From a virus, in IMG/VR virus record IMGVR_UViG_3300031951_000871, positions 1 through 29,804 of that record: DNA of 29,804 bases; one strand, 5' to 3'. Below the pieces are notes generated by a model. That model was not told the DNA's origin, ran no database searches, and saw only the letters and a program-made list of their open reading frames with translations. Shown piece by piece: positions 13,153 to 20,381 of this stretch. Numbering within the stretch: position 1 is the stretch's first letter; each line of letters starts with the position of its first letter. Both the position numbers and the translations under genes were made by a program.

Positions 13153-14670
13153 TTATGGCTTGCGTTTGCGGCGGATGGGTTTCTGGCCCTTGAGGCGCAA
13201 CTGAGGGAGCCCCCTTGCTTCGCGGTAAGCATCCATGACTTGATTGTCATACTTCCTGCCCGTGCGACGGCCGGCGTAGGTTTCGGCAATGAACTCGGAA
13301 GGATTTGTTGTTGCATAACGACTGACACGACGAGATAGCTTTGACATTTCCGTAGCTCTTTCTGCTCTCTTTTTATCGCTTGATCCCTGACGCGTGGCCA
13401 AGATCCACATCTCGCCAAATGGCCCTTGGCGATTGCGGATACTTTTATCTCTTGCGTGACCAAGTTCGTGGTAAAGAACGTGCATTGGTGATGAACTGGA
13501 AAATTGTCCGGCTGCACGACTTCTTCTTGCCGCACTGCCTGGATTTATCCAGTTAGCGTGCGACCTGTTTATGCTAATTTCTTTAGTTGCTAGATTGTAG
13601 CTGGCAATCGTTGATCCGCGTTTATTGCTGGAAAACTTGACCTTTAACCCTTTAGACTCAAAGAAATCCTGTGCCATTTTTGCATTGCCAAGACGAGCTT
13701 TTTTATCGTCGCTTGAAGCAGAAATCACGGTATTAGTTTTGCCTTTTCCCGATTGATAAGGATCTTTCCCTTTGGCAAATTTCCCTGTTACGTTCTTTGG
13801 CCTAAAGTTTCCTCGATAAAACTCACCGGGCCTAAAGCCGCCCACATCAGATTTGGCCTTCGCGGCTGGTTTTCCGTAGGAGACGCCTTGCATTCTTTTG
13901 AGGCGCTTGGTCTGTCCTGGTCTGAAGCCGCCTGCCGGCTTTTTGCTCATGGAAGCACCTGGCTTCAACCCCTTGGGCTTTGCAACGGTGCTGGGCGGTC
14001 TCGCCTTAGAGATTGCCTTATTAGGCTGTGCATATTTGCGCAGAGTTTCAGCTGTCAATCTGCGTCCGGGCTTTGGATTAGCCAGAACTACCCCTAGTTT
14101 TTTGGCTGAGTATTGAATTGATTTATTCATGGATGCAACTTGCCCTGGGCTCAGCCCTTTGCGCTTGTTAAAGTTTGCGCGGAGTATTGTCATTCCTTCT
14201 CTGATGCCCTGCCTTGCAGAAGCTCCACGTCCGCCAGAGGCAAGGGCATCGGTCTCAGATCTTTTTGCAATTCTTTCAGCTCTCCGCGTTTCTTTGGGGA
14301 GCGATTTAAGGAATTTCGCTTCTTTAGCCCTATCCTTAGCAAAATCAACTCTTTCTTTTCTTGCCTCTGGTGACTGAAGCTGTTTCTTAGCCTTTGGCTT
14401 CCCATAACTAACCCCCTGCATCGTCTTCAACTTCGCAACCTGCCTGCCCCTGAGATTCCCTGCCGCCGTCTTCAATCTCCCGCCCCTGACCGTTGCACCG
14501 TCCCCGCCTTGGCTGGTGATCTTGCCCGCGTTGTCTCGCGTCAGGCGATTAGGGCCACGCTTGACGGCCTTGGTTGCTGGCCGCTTCGGGCCGCCGCCTC
14601 CTGGGGTGCTGGCAAACCTGCCGTTGGCGTCCCTGACATAGGTTCGGCGGGAGCTACCTCGGCGGGCCAT
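13153..14670 (-). CDS. Large basic protein: RDxxGRFA module plus HELGH zinc peptidase-like domain, 505 aa
   Basis: ATG 14670 (MARRGSSRRTYVRDANGRFA). The N-terminal about 300 residues are Lys/Arg/Gly-rich and include two near-copies of the phrase M-Q-G-V-S-Y-G-K-P and repeated G-F-R-P-G. The C-terminal part is more globular: a segment KLGVVLANPKPGRRL, then about residues 390-410 H-V-L-Y-H-E-L-G-H-A-R-D, a classic HExxH zinc-peptidase helix, followed by an R-Y-A-T-T-N-P-S-E-F-I-A-E-T-Y-A segment in which the E of xSEFIAE could be the third zinc ligand or support it. Codon use is locally more A/T-rich around 13550-13800 than in neighbours. It heads the unit with promoter-like copy 8. Perhaps an injected or internal virion protein. 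Confidence 0.7.
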   Translation of the reverse strand: MARRGSSRRTYVRDANGRFASTPGGGGPKRPATKAVKRGPNRLTRDNAGKITSQGGDGATVRGGRLKTAAGNLRGRQVAKLKTMQGVSYGKPKAKKQLQSPEARKERVDFAKDRAKEAKFLKSLPKETRRAERIAKRSETDALASGGRGASARQGIREGMTILRANFNKRKGLSPGQVASMNKSIQYSAKKLGVVLANPKPGRRLTAETLRKYAQPNKAISKARPPSTVAKPKGLKPGASMSKKPAGGFRPGQTKRLKRMQGVSYGKPAAKAKSDVGGFRPGEFYRGNFRPKNVTGKFAKGKDPYQSGKGKTNTVISASSDDKKARLGNAKMAQDFFESKGLKVKFSSNKRGSTIASYNLATKEISINRSHANWINPGSAARRSRAAGQFSSSSPMHVLYHELGHARDKSIRNRQGPFGEMWILATRQGSSDKKRAERATEMSKLSRRVSRYATTNPSEFIAETYAGRRTGRKYDNQVMDAYREARGLPQLRLKGQKPIRRKRKP

Positions 14671-14689
14671 CAGGCATCAGTCTCTGCCT

Positions 14690-14700
14690 GAGTTTTCCCG
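14690..14700 (-). promoter_or_regulatory. Late promoter-like word, copy 8
   Basis: CGGGAAAACTC then AGGCAG on the minus strand, 19 bases before the ATG at 14670, six bases after the upstream stop. Its extension matches copy 9, which could mean that the two paralogous genes were duplicated with their upstream regions. Confidence 0.6.
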
Positions 14701-14706
14701 TGTTGC

Positions 14707-15174
14707 TTACTTCTTCTTCGCCGGAAGCTGCCCCGTAGCAATCAGGATCCTGCGGGCGATCGGGTCGAGGAACCTATTGCGCTTGACCTTCGCCTGAGGC
14801 GCGGTGGCTTTCTTGGCCCTCCTCTCAGCCAGTGCGCCAGGCTTGAGGCCTTTAGGCTTGCCCACGGTGCCCTTCTTGCCGCTGATGGCGAGCGCCTTGG
14901 TGGATTCCCTCTTGGCTGCCTTGAGTGCCTTCTTTGAGCGTGTCACCACCCCTTTTTGAGCACTGCGCGACTTGCTGCCCTTGATCGAATCATCGGCTGG
15001 ATCCTTGGCCGCGAGCTTGGCCTTGGCCTTCTTAAGGGCTGAACGCTTGCCCAGGGTGCCGCCAGTCATGGCGCTTTTCTTCCTGCCCTTTGAGCCACCG
15101 CCACCGCCAGGGGTTGAGGCGAAGCGCCCATTCCCATCGCGCACATAAGAACGTCTACCCCCACCCTTGGCCAT
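14707..15174 (-). CDS. Basic protein with RDxxGRFA module, 155 aa
   Basis: Start chosen at ATG 15174 (MAKGGGRRSYVRDGNGRFAS), matching the starts of its paralogues; an ATG two codons upstream (15180) is possible. After the module and a Gly tract the chain is Lys/Ala/Arg-rich (KAKAKLAAKDPADD; SKKALKAAKRESTKALAISG) and ends with a short hydrophobic-basic segment R-I-L-I-A-T-G-Q-L-P-A-K-K-K. It shares the phrase P-K-G-L-K-P-G-A with the 505-aa neighbour, evidence of common descent. Unknown function; a DNA-contacting virion protein is one idea. Confidence 0.65.
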   Translation of the reverse strand: MAKGGGRRSYVRDGNGRFASTPGGGGGSKGRKKSAMTGGTLGKRSALKKAKAKLAAKDPADDSIKGSKSRSAQKGVVTRSKKALKAAKRESTKALAISGKKGTVGKPKGLKPGALAERRAKKATAPQAKVKRNRFLDPIARRILIATGQLPAKKK

Positions 15175-15194
15175 GCTCAACCCAGCTACTGCCT

Positions 15195-15205
15195 GAGTTT
15201 TCCCG
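15195..15205 (-). promoter_or_regulatory. Late promoter-like word, copy 9
   Basis: CGGGAAAACTC then AGGCAG on the minus strand, 20 bases before the ATG at 15174, directly abutting the portal TGA. Confidence 0.6.
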
Positions 15206-16714
15206 TCAGCTCAGCTCGTCCTCTTCCAGCTCCTCTTCCGGGTCATCCCCTGCCAGCTCATTAGGGCCCGGTGTCGGCGGGTTGAACAGCCGCTCCTCTT
15301 TCTCGGCCTCCTCCTCCAGTTGCTCAGCCTCTTTGCTGCCATCCACCCCAGGCCGCAGCATCCCCCGCTTCTGCGCCAGGTGGGTCACGGTCTCGCGCAT
15401 CAGGAGGCCCTTGTCGTAGAGCGTGCCTGCCAGGGTGAGCAAGGCATCATCCACAGGCTTATCGGTGACACCCGGCAACAGATCCAGACCGGCACCAGCC
15501 TGCGGGAAGTCGCCGGTAAAGGCCCCCCACAGTTGGAACATGCTCTCCCAGCACGAGCTTTTGGCCTCAGCCATCGCCGTGATGTTGGCCTGGATCTGTG
15601 CGCTCTCCAGCTCGGCCTGAGTTGCCGTGCGCTCCCCACCGCCTGAGAACAGGAAGCTGAGGGTGCTCCTGTCAATCAGCTTTTCGATCCCCTCCAGGTG
15701 CGCTAGGTGCTTGTCCAGGCTGCTGCCCGTGGGCTCCGCGAAGGTGAGGCTCCCATTGGGGTCTTTGATCTCTACCAGGCTGTTTGGCCCGAGCGTCAGG
15801 GGCTGTCCTGGGGCCCTTCCAGCGTCCTTGAGCACCGTCACCGGCAGAGCGCAGCGGTGGAGCAGCTCCTTCAGGTCGGAGTATTCGCGGAACCAATCCA
15901 AGGTGAGATTGGCGAGACTCAGTAGGGGCAGCCCGCCTTCCCCGAACCCATCCCGCGTCGCTGAATACCAGACCACGGGGGGCGAGGCCAGGGGCTGGCC
16001 ATCAGCGCCAAGGAACTGGCCCTCTTCCACCAGGCTGACCGAGTAGCTGGCGGTCTTGCCCCTGCTGCCGTCCCCCTCGATCTTCATCAACATCCACTCC
16101 CCGCCCTTCATCACCCGATAGCGAGGCTCCAGCTTTGAGCCGAAGTCGCCATCTTCCACCTCATGCCACTCCAGAACCGTCACCAACGTTGGCACCTTGC
16201 GCCGGCCCACCTTCTGCAACTTCCAGTTCAGAACGTTGCGCCGCTCAGCCACGGAGAACACAGGCCGGCGGCCTTGGGCCCGCTCCTCTGCCCTGCTCTC
16301 AGGGCTCCCCTGAGGCATGTCCACCATCAGCAGGCAGCCGCCGTCCCTGAGGGCCAGCGCATCAGCAGCCATGCCCCAGGCCTTCAGGCTGTTGCCCTCG
16401 CCGTCGATGTCATTGGAGCCATCCAACAGGCCCTTCTGCACCCCTCTCAGCTCATACCGGCTAAGCACCCCGGCGAAGGCGTGGATGCCATCGCGGTAAA
16501 AGCTGGGATAGGAGGAACGCCTGACCCGCGATGCGTAGGCCTTCTCTGGCTCCCCCTCTTCCTTCGGCAGGTGGCGCTTTTTTGCATCCCCACGCAACAG
16601 CTCCCAGCAGTCCGCAACCAATTCCAGATCAGCCATCACCTCGGTTAAGACCGGATGGCGGAAACTCGGCAGATCGCCCTTATTTGATGGATGGCTGATT
16701 GCCTGATGCCGCAC
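15206..16714 (-). CDS. Portal protein (DUF4055-like), 502 aa
   Basis: ATG 16714 (MRHQAISHPSNKGDLPSFRH). The early section K-K-R-H-L-P-K-E-E-G-E-P-E-K-A-Y-A-S-R-V-R-R-S-S-Y matches the start of DUF4055-type portals, and the middle contains a long helix-rich region (SLANLTLDWFREYSDLKELL) and E-S-A-Q-I-Q-A-N-I-T-A-M-A-E-A-K, as seen in portal stems. The last about 50 residues are strongly acidic (EEEAEKEERLF; DDPEEELEEDELS). A portal is the dodecameric ring through which DNA enters the head. The gene starts inside the 3' end of the sigma gene (35-base overlap), and promoter-like copy 10 is 24 bases before its ATG. Confidence 0.82.
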   Translation of the reverse strand: MRHQAISHPSNKGDLPSFRHPVLTEVMADLELVADCWELLRGDAKKRHLPKEEGEPEKAYASRVRRSSYPSFYRDGIHAFAGVLSRYELRGVQKGLLDGSNDIDGEGNSLKAWGMAADALALRDGGCLLMVDMPQGSPESRAEERAQGRRPVFSVAERRNVLNWKLQKVGRRKVPTLVTVLEWHEVEDGDFGSKLEPRYRVMKGGEWMLMKIEGDGSRGKTASYSVSLVEEGQFLGADGQPLASPPVVWYSATRDGFGEGGLPLLSLANLTLDWFREYSDLKELLHRCALPVTVLKDAGRAPGQPLTLGPNSLVEIKDPNGSLTFAEPTGSSLDKHLAHLEGIEKLIDRSTLSFLFSGGGERTATQAELESAQIQANITAMAEAKSSCWESMFQLWGAFTGDFPQAGAGLDLLPGVTDKPVDDALLTLAGTLYDKGLLMRETVTHLAQKRGMLRPGVDGSKEAEQLEEEAEKEERLFNPPTPGPNELAGDDPEEELEEDELS

Positions 16715-17636
16715 CCTTTCTGCCTATCCCTGCTGTGGGAGTTTTCCCGGTTTTTTTGGGGGTTACTTCCTGGGGCGCTTCGGCAAGTAGGGCGAGCTGC
16801 TCAGCGACCATCAGGATCTCCTCCGCGCTCTTTCCATCCAAGGGCAGGCTGGGCTGATCAATGATCTGCGGATCCGGCCAGGCCGCACCCAATCGGATGA
16901 CCCCCTTGGCCTTGGCCAGGAACTGCCCGTAAGGCAGGCGAGCCAGTTGCCGCTTGCATGGCTTCGGGGCAATCCAGGTGAATTCCAGCATTGCGCGATC
17001 AGCAAACTTCAGCGAAGCGTGCGCCAGATCCGCAATCCTCAAAGCCTCAGCCAGATTGTCATGGGCCTCTAGGTCGTCCCACGGGTCGGGGTTGGTGTTC
17101 TCCCCCACGGCAAAGTCCTGATCCTCTGGGTCCAGAACCTGCGTTGCACCCTGCGCTTGCAGGATGCCTTCCACGTCATCAGAGGAAAGGCCTGTGGCGG
17201 TGATGACCTCCTCCAGGGTGGAGCCCTTGGCCGCCATGCGCCGAACAATGGGGGCCTTGTCGCGCCACCTGTCCGGGAACTTCACCCCGCTCGTGTGGCC
17301 ACGATCCCGCAGCCAGTGGAACATCGCGCCCCGGATGTAGGGCACAACGCAGGTGGAGAGCCGGTAGGGCTCACCCGTGCCTGGATTGATCCGCTCCGGG
17401 TCGTAGATACGGCACCCCTTCAGCAGGCCCTGGGCGGCCACCAGGTAGAGGTCATCAAATGGCATCCGCGTGGTCCTGGCCAGCCTGGAGGCCATGGAGC
17501 GTGCTAGCTGGAGGTTCTCTGCCGCGAGCTGCTCAGACCATGCCGTAGGTGCAGGGAAGCTGCCCAGGCGCTCCTGATCAGGACAGGGATCAGCCTGGGG
17601 TCGAACCCTGGTGCTCCTGGCCCTGGTGGCTGTCAC
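16680..17636 (-). CDS. Phage RNA polymerase sigma factor (SigB/SigF-like region 2), 318 aa
   Basis: ATG 17636 overlaps the terminase stop (ATGA). Region 2 spans about residues 38-115: E-N-L-Q-L-A-R-S-M-A-S-R-L-A (2.1), then F-D-D-L-Y-L-V-A-A-Q-G-L-L-K-G-C (core-binding 2.2), then Y-D-P-E-R and Y-R-L-S-T-C-V-V-P-Y-I-R-G-A-M-F-H-W-L-R-D-R-G-H (2.3-2.4, -10 recognition), closest in pattern to SigB/SigF group factors. A region-3-like helical part follows (LEEVITATGLSSDDVEGILQ). No clear region 4 helix-turn-helix is visible; a divergent candidate is at about residues 215-260 (ADRAMLEFTWIAPKPCKRQL). That would fit promoters with a -10 but no -35. The gene lies just before the first of ten GGGAAAACT words. 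It contains the TCCTGATCAGGA palindrome at 17572-17583. Confidence 0.85.
   Translation of the reverse strand: MTATRARSTRVRPQADPCPDQERLGSFPAPTAWSEQLAAENLQLARSMASRLARTTRMPFDDLYLVAAQGLLKGCRIYDPERINPGTGEPYRLSTCVVPYIRGAMFHWLRDRGHTSGVKFPDRWRDKAPIVRRMAAKGSTLEEVITATGLSSDDVEGILQAQGATQVLDPEDQDFAVGENTNPDPWDDLEAHDNLAEALRIADLAHASLKFADRAMLEFTWIAPKPCKRQLARLPYGQFLAKAKGVIRLGAAWPDPQIIDQPSLPLDGKSAEEILMVAEQLALLAEAPQEVTPKKTGKTPTAGIGRKGAASGNQPSIK
16739..16749 (-). promoter_or_regulatory. Late promoter-like word, copy 10 (inside the sigma gene end)
   Basis: CGGGAAAACTC on the minus strand inside the last codons of the sigma factor gene (encoding G-K-T), 24 bases before the portal ATG. Rightmost copy; none was found to its right. 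Confidence 0.65.
17572..17583. repeat. 12-base palindrome TCCTGATCAGGA inside the sigma gene
   Basis: Exact repeat of the palindrome at 9385-9396, about 55 bases after the sigma start codon (encodes D-Q-E-R). It could be a site that regulates sigma expression, or chance in coding DNA. Confidence 0.25.
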
Positions 17637-19270
17637 CTGCGAATCTGCCCATTCTTTAGTGCCATGATCGCAGATTCACCCCATCCCTGTTGTCTTAACA
17701 GGTCAGCATCAACAGGCGGTGGGCTGGTGCCGTGGCCCCAGGAGACGGTGCCAAATGACATGGGGCCAGAACCTGAAAGGTAGATGAGTAGCTGGCTTGT
17801 GCTGTCAACAATGTCATCAAAGGTGCCGGCAGGGAACTGCAGGAGCTGTTGTACAACGGTGTTTGACCAGGGGGCAGAGCGAGGAAGGAACACCCTGCCG
17901 TTGTTGAACTCCACGCTTGCGGCATTGGCCCGTGATTCCTTGCTTCCCATGTCGCCCACCCCAGCAGCAACAACGCGATAGCCATGAGCCCCAAGGGTCA
18001 GGGTTTTGATCACCCCCGCCCCGTTGGCCTTTTTCTCAATCACCAGCTCCCCGAAGCCATGGCGAACGTGCATGGATTGGATCATGGCGACCGTGACGGG
18101 AAAGTCGAGTCGCTCATTCACCAGATCCAGCAGCCAGGCTCCCTCCGTGGTCTGCCCCCAAAGGGTCATGGCCACCATGTCAGAGCCTGCGGTGTCATCG
18201 AAGGTGCAGTCAACCGACAGCATGGTGCGGATGAAGTGGGCCGGCAGGAGCGCATCACCCTCTTGGCCTGGCCACTGAGGGCAGCCATAGAAGCGCATCC
18301 GATCCAGGAAGAAGACCGTGCCCTTGCCGGCGCTTGGGCGCTGCTGATAGATCGACTCCCAATCCCTTTCGGGGGTGTTGGCCCGCTTCCGGCGTATCCA
18401 CCGCTCGTCAAAGCGATCACGGTCTAGGGCCTCCCCAGGGCTGCGCGGGTCGGCTTCGCGGGTGACGGTTGCTGGGAGGGGTTTGATGTCATTGGCAGGC
18501 ACCGCCTCGATGGGCAGGCTCACCACATGCCAGCGCTCACAGTCCCTTTCGAGGCCCTCCTTTTCAAGCTCCAGATTCTTGCCCAGCAGATAGCCGATCA
18601 GGTCAGCCTCATGCCAGCGGGTATGAACCACAACCACGCTGTTACCTGGCTCTTCCCTGGAGGAGAGCACCGAATCCCACCAGTTATGAACCTGCCGCCT
18701 GAAGGCCGCTGATTCGGCCTCTTCGCGGCCCTTGATCGGGTCATCAACAAAGAGCCAATGGCCAGGCTTGCCGGTGCCCTTGCCGATGCCAGCGGTCCAG
18801 ATGCTGCCGATCCCATCCCCTGCCCCCCACTCTTCCTTCCCTGCCTTTGAGGGGTTCAGGAGCCCACCGCTGGCAACGTAGTAATCCCTGGCAGCTTCTG
18901 AGAAGCCCGTGGCCAGCTCCTGGGTCTGGCAACAGATGCCCCCGGAGCGATCGGGGTAACGCCTCAGCACATAACCCGGCAGGAATCGGCTGAAGATCGT
19001 TGATTTCCAATGCCTAGGAGGCAGCTCAACCATCAACCTGGGAAGCTCCCCATCGGCAACACGCTGAGCCAGATCAATCAGGCGCAACGTGTGAGGGGTA
19101 AAGGGGAAGCGAGGGTAGGACGTAGCAATGAAGTCGCGAAACGGTGTTGTGTATGGCTCAACCGTTGCGGCCATGACCACCCTTTCTGCCCTCTCCCGCT
19201 CCTCAAGCGCCGCTAACACAGGGTGTTTTCCCTGAGAGTGCGACGTGATGGAGCTAAGGATGTGGGGCAT
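17633..19270 (-). CDS. terL: Terminase large subunit, 545 aa
   Basis: ATG 19270, eight bases after the dCTP deaminase stop. ATPase motifs: Walker A variant L-P-P-R-H-W-K-S-T at about residue 83 (the usual Gly of P-P-R-H-G-K-S is Trp) and Walker B W-L-F-V-D-D-P at about 175. The C-terminal nuclease region starts near L-S-V-D-C-T-F-D-D (about 345), with V-I-E-K-K-A-N-G further on and a final acidic D-D-I-V-D-S, the usual RNase H-like metal site. It cuts and pumps DNA into the head through the portal. The gene order terL, sigma, portal is unusual because of the sigma gene between the two. A second in-frame ATG (19174) is possible but less well spaced. Confidence 0.92.
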   Translation of the reverse strand: MPHILSSITSHSQGKHPVLAALEERERAERVVMAATVEPYTTPFRDFIATSYPRFPFTPHTLRLIDLAQRVADGELPRLMVELPPRHWKSTIFSRFLPGYVLRRYPDRSGGICCQTQELATGFSEAARDYYVASGGLLNPSKAGKEEWGAGDGIGSIWTAGIGKGTGKPGHWLFVDDPIKGREEAESAAFRRQVHNWWDSVLSSREEPGNSVVVVHTRWHEADLIGYLLGKNLELEKEGLERDCERWHVVSLPIEAVPANDIKPLPATVTREADPRSPGEALDRDRFDERWIRRKRANTPERDWESIYQQRPSAGKGTVFFLDRMRFYGCPQWPGQEGDALLPAHFIRTMLSVDCTFDDTAGSDMVAMTLWGQTTEGAWLLDLVNERLDFPVTVAMIQSMHVRHGFGELVIEKKANGAGVIKTLTLGAHGYRVVAAGVGDMGSKESRANAASVEFNNGRVFLPRSAPWSNTVVQQLLQFPAGTFDDIVDSTSQLLIYLSGSGPMSFGTVSWGHGTSPPPVDADLLRQQGWGESAIMALKNGQIRR

Positions 19271-19277
19271 GGGTGAT

Positions 19278-19868
19278 TCATACCCTCGCCAAAGTCACAC
19301 CAGCCGCCTGGTTCTGATACTTCCCATCCCCATAAGGCGTTTCGCAAGGATTGCCACGGAAGAACAGGGCTTGACAGATCCCCTCCTTAGCGTAGATCTT
19401 GCAATCTGCGCCAGATGAATTGCTGATTTCAAGGGTTAGATAGCCTTCCCAACCTGCCTCACCTGGCGTAGTGTTGACGATGATTCCACACCTTGCAAAT
19501 GTACTCTTCCCAATAAAGAAAGCCGTAACATCTGGAGGAAGTTTCAAATACTCTTCAACAACACCTAGCGCATAGGTGTGAGCAGGGAGGATGAAGTAGG
19601 AGCCGGTTTCATCGGTGTAGAGCGGAGCTGGCGCAAGGCATCGGGCATCAAAGGCTTTCGGGTCAACGATCAGGCCAGGGACATGGCGGAAGATCCTGAA
19701 GTCCTGCAGAGAAAGCCGCAGGTCGTAGCCGTAGGAGCTGCTGCCGTAGCTGATCACCGGCAGCTCTCTGGGGCCCTGCATCAGGACTTTGCGCACCTTT
19801 GTGGGCGTGTAGGGGGCAATCATGCCCGCCTCAGCTAGGCCCCTGATCTCAGCATCATTCAGCAGCAT
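19278..19868 (-). CDS. dcd: dCTP deaminase, 196 aa
   Basis: ATG 19868 (MLLNDAEIRGLAEAGMIAPY), 14 bases inside the previous gene. Conserved dCTP deaminase features: S-S-Y-G-Y-D-L-R-L near residue 46, G-K-S-T-F-A-R-C-G about 125 and the active-site segment G-W-E-G-Y-L-T-L-E-I-S-N about 145, with the catalytic Glu. The enzyme turns dCTP into dUTP, feeding dTTP synthesis, and phages often carry it to shift nucleotide pools. Length is usual for the family. A longer reading from 19952 would cross the start of the upstream gene and adds a Thr/Pro-rich sequence, so it was rejected. It leads into the terminase gene and is probably in the same transcript. Confidence 0.92.
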   Translation of the reverse strand: MLLNDAEIRGLAEAGMIAPYTPTKVRKVLMQGPRELPVISYGSSSYGYDLRLSLQDFRIFRHVPGLIVDPKAFDARCLAPAPLYTDETGSYFILPAHTYALGVVEEYLKLPPDVTAFFIGKSTFARCGIIVNTTPGEAGWEGYLTLEISNSSGADCKIYAKEGICQALFFRGNPCETPYGDGKYQNQAAGVTLARV

Positions 19869-20022
19869 CGGTGGTCTCCTGTGGGGTGGGTGTGGTGTTG
19901 ACGAGGCCTGTGTAGAGGCAGTGCAGGGGGTGGCTCTTGTCGTCCCTGCCATCGGCCAGGTAGAGAGCCTCTAGGTGGTCTTGGCGGGCCTGTTGCTCTG
20001 TGGGGTTGATGTCGTAGGTCAT
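19855..20022 (-). CDS. Small protein, 55 aa, coupled to dCTP deaminase gene
   Basis: ATG 20022 in an ATGA overlap with the upstream stop; ends overlapping the dcd start. Starts MTYDINPTEQQARQDHLEAL, then A-D-G-R-D-D-K-S-H and a Thr-rich end. Double coupling strongly supports translation. Not recognised. Confidence 0.65.
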   Translation of the reverse strand: MTYDINPTEQQARQDHLEALYLADGRDDKSHPLHCLYTGLVNTTPTPQETTDAAE

Positions 20023-20381
20023 GGCCTCCACAGCCTCGGCCGTTGCCCTGTCGCCAGACTGCGGCGCCTCCTGCTGTTGACCAGCCGATCGGCGGGGGTG
20101 TCTACAGCCTGCTCCTGGTGACGTGCCAGCCGGCGAAGCTCGCGGTGGGCTCTGGCCTTGAGGCGTGGTGGGATCTGCGAGGGGAGGGCCTCCACCCATT
20201 CGCCATCGGCCCATTCCGCCTGGTGGTTCATGGCGATGACGCCCAGGTCGTAGTGGCGGAATGCGGCGCGGCAGGGCTCACCCCGCCAGAGGTGAACGAC
20301 CCAGCGTTGATCGGCTTGCCTGCGGATACCGGGGATGGCGATCATCAGATCTGGGTGAGGCAGGGCTGTTGCTGCTGTCAT
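20019..20381 (-). CDS. Hypothetical basic protein, 120 aa
   Basis: ATG 20381 in an ATGA overlap with the upstream gene and the same at its end. The first half looks folded (DLMIAIPGIRRQADQRWVVH, then AAFRHYDLGVIAMNHQAEWA), and the second half is Arg-rich (RLKARAHRELRRLARHQEQA; RRRRSLATGQRPRLW). The composition suggests DNA or RNA contact. No family recognised. Confidence 0.6.
   Translation of the reverse strand: MTAATALPHPDLMIAIPGIRRQADQRWVVHLWRGEPCRAAFRHYDLGVIAMNHQAEWADGEWVEALPSQIPPRLKARAHRELRRLARHQEQAVDTPADRLVNSRRRRSLATGQRPRLWRP

Noticed and set aside
13741-13752. TTTTCCCG inside the 505-aa gene as an eleventh late promoter word
   Set aside because: Minus strand reads CGGGAAAAG, lacking the final ACT, and no gene start lies 19-27 bases downstream.
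19218-19232. GGGAAAACA in the terminase start region as a late promoter word
   Set aside because: Two mismatches to the ten-base core, located inside the coding region after the start codon, and no suitable start follows.
20030-20214. Extended 119-aa version of the 19855-20022 gene
   Set aside because: The added N-terminal part is Pro/Gly/Arg-rich and fully antisense-like to no function, while ATG 20022 makes an exact ATGA overlap with the upstream gene.
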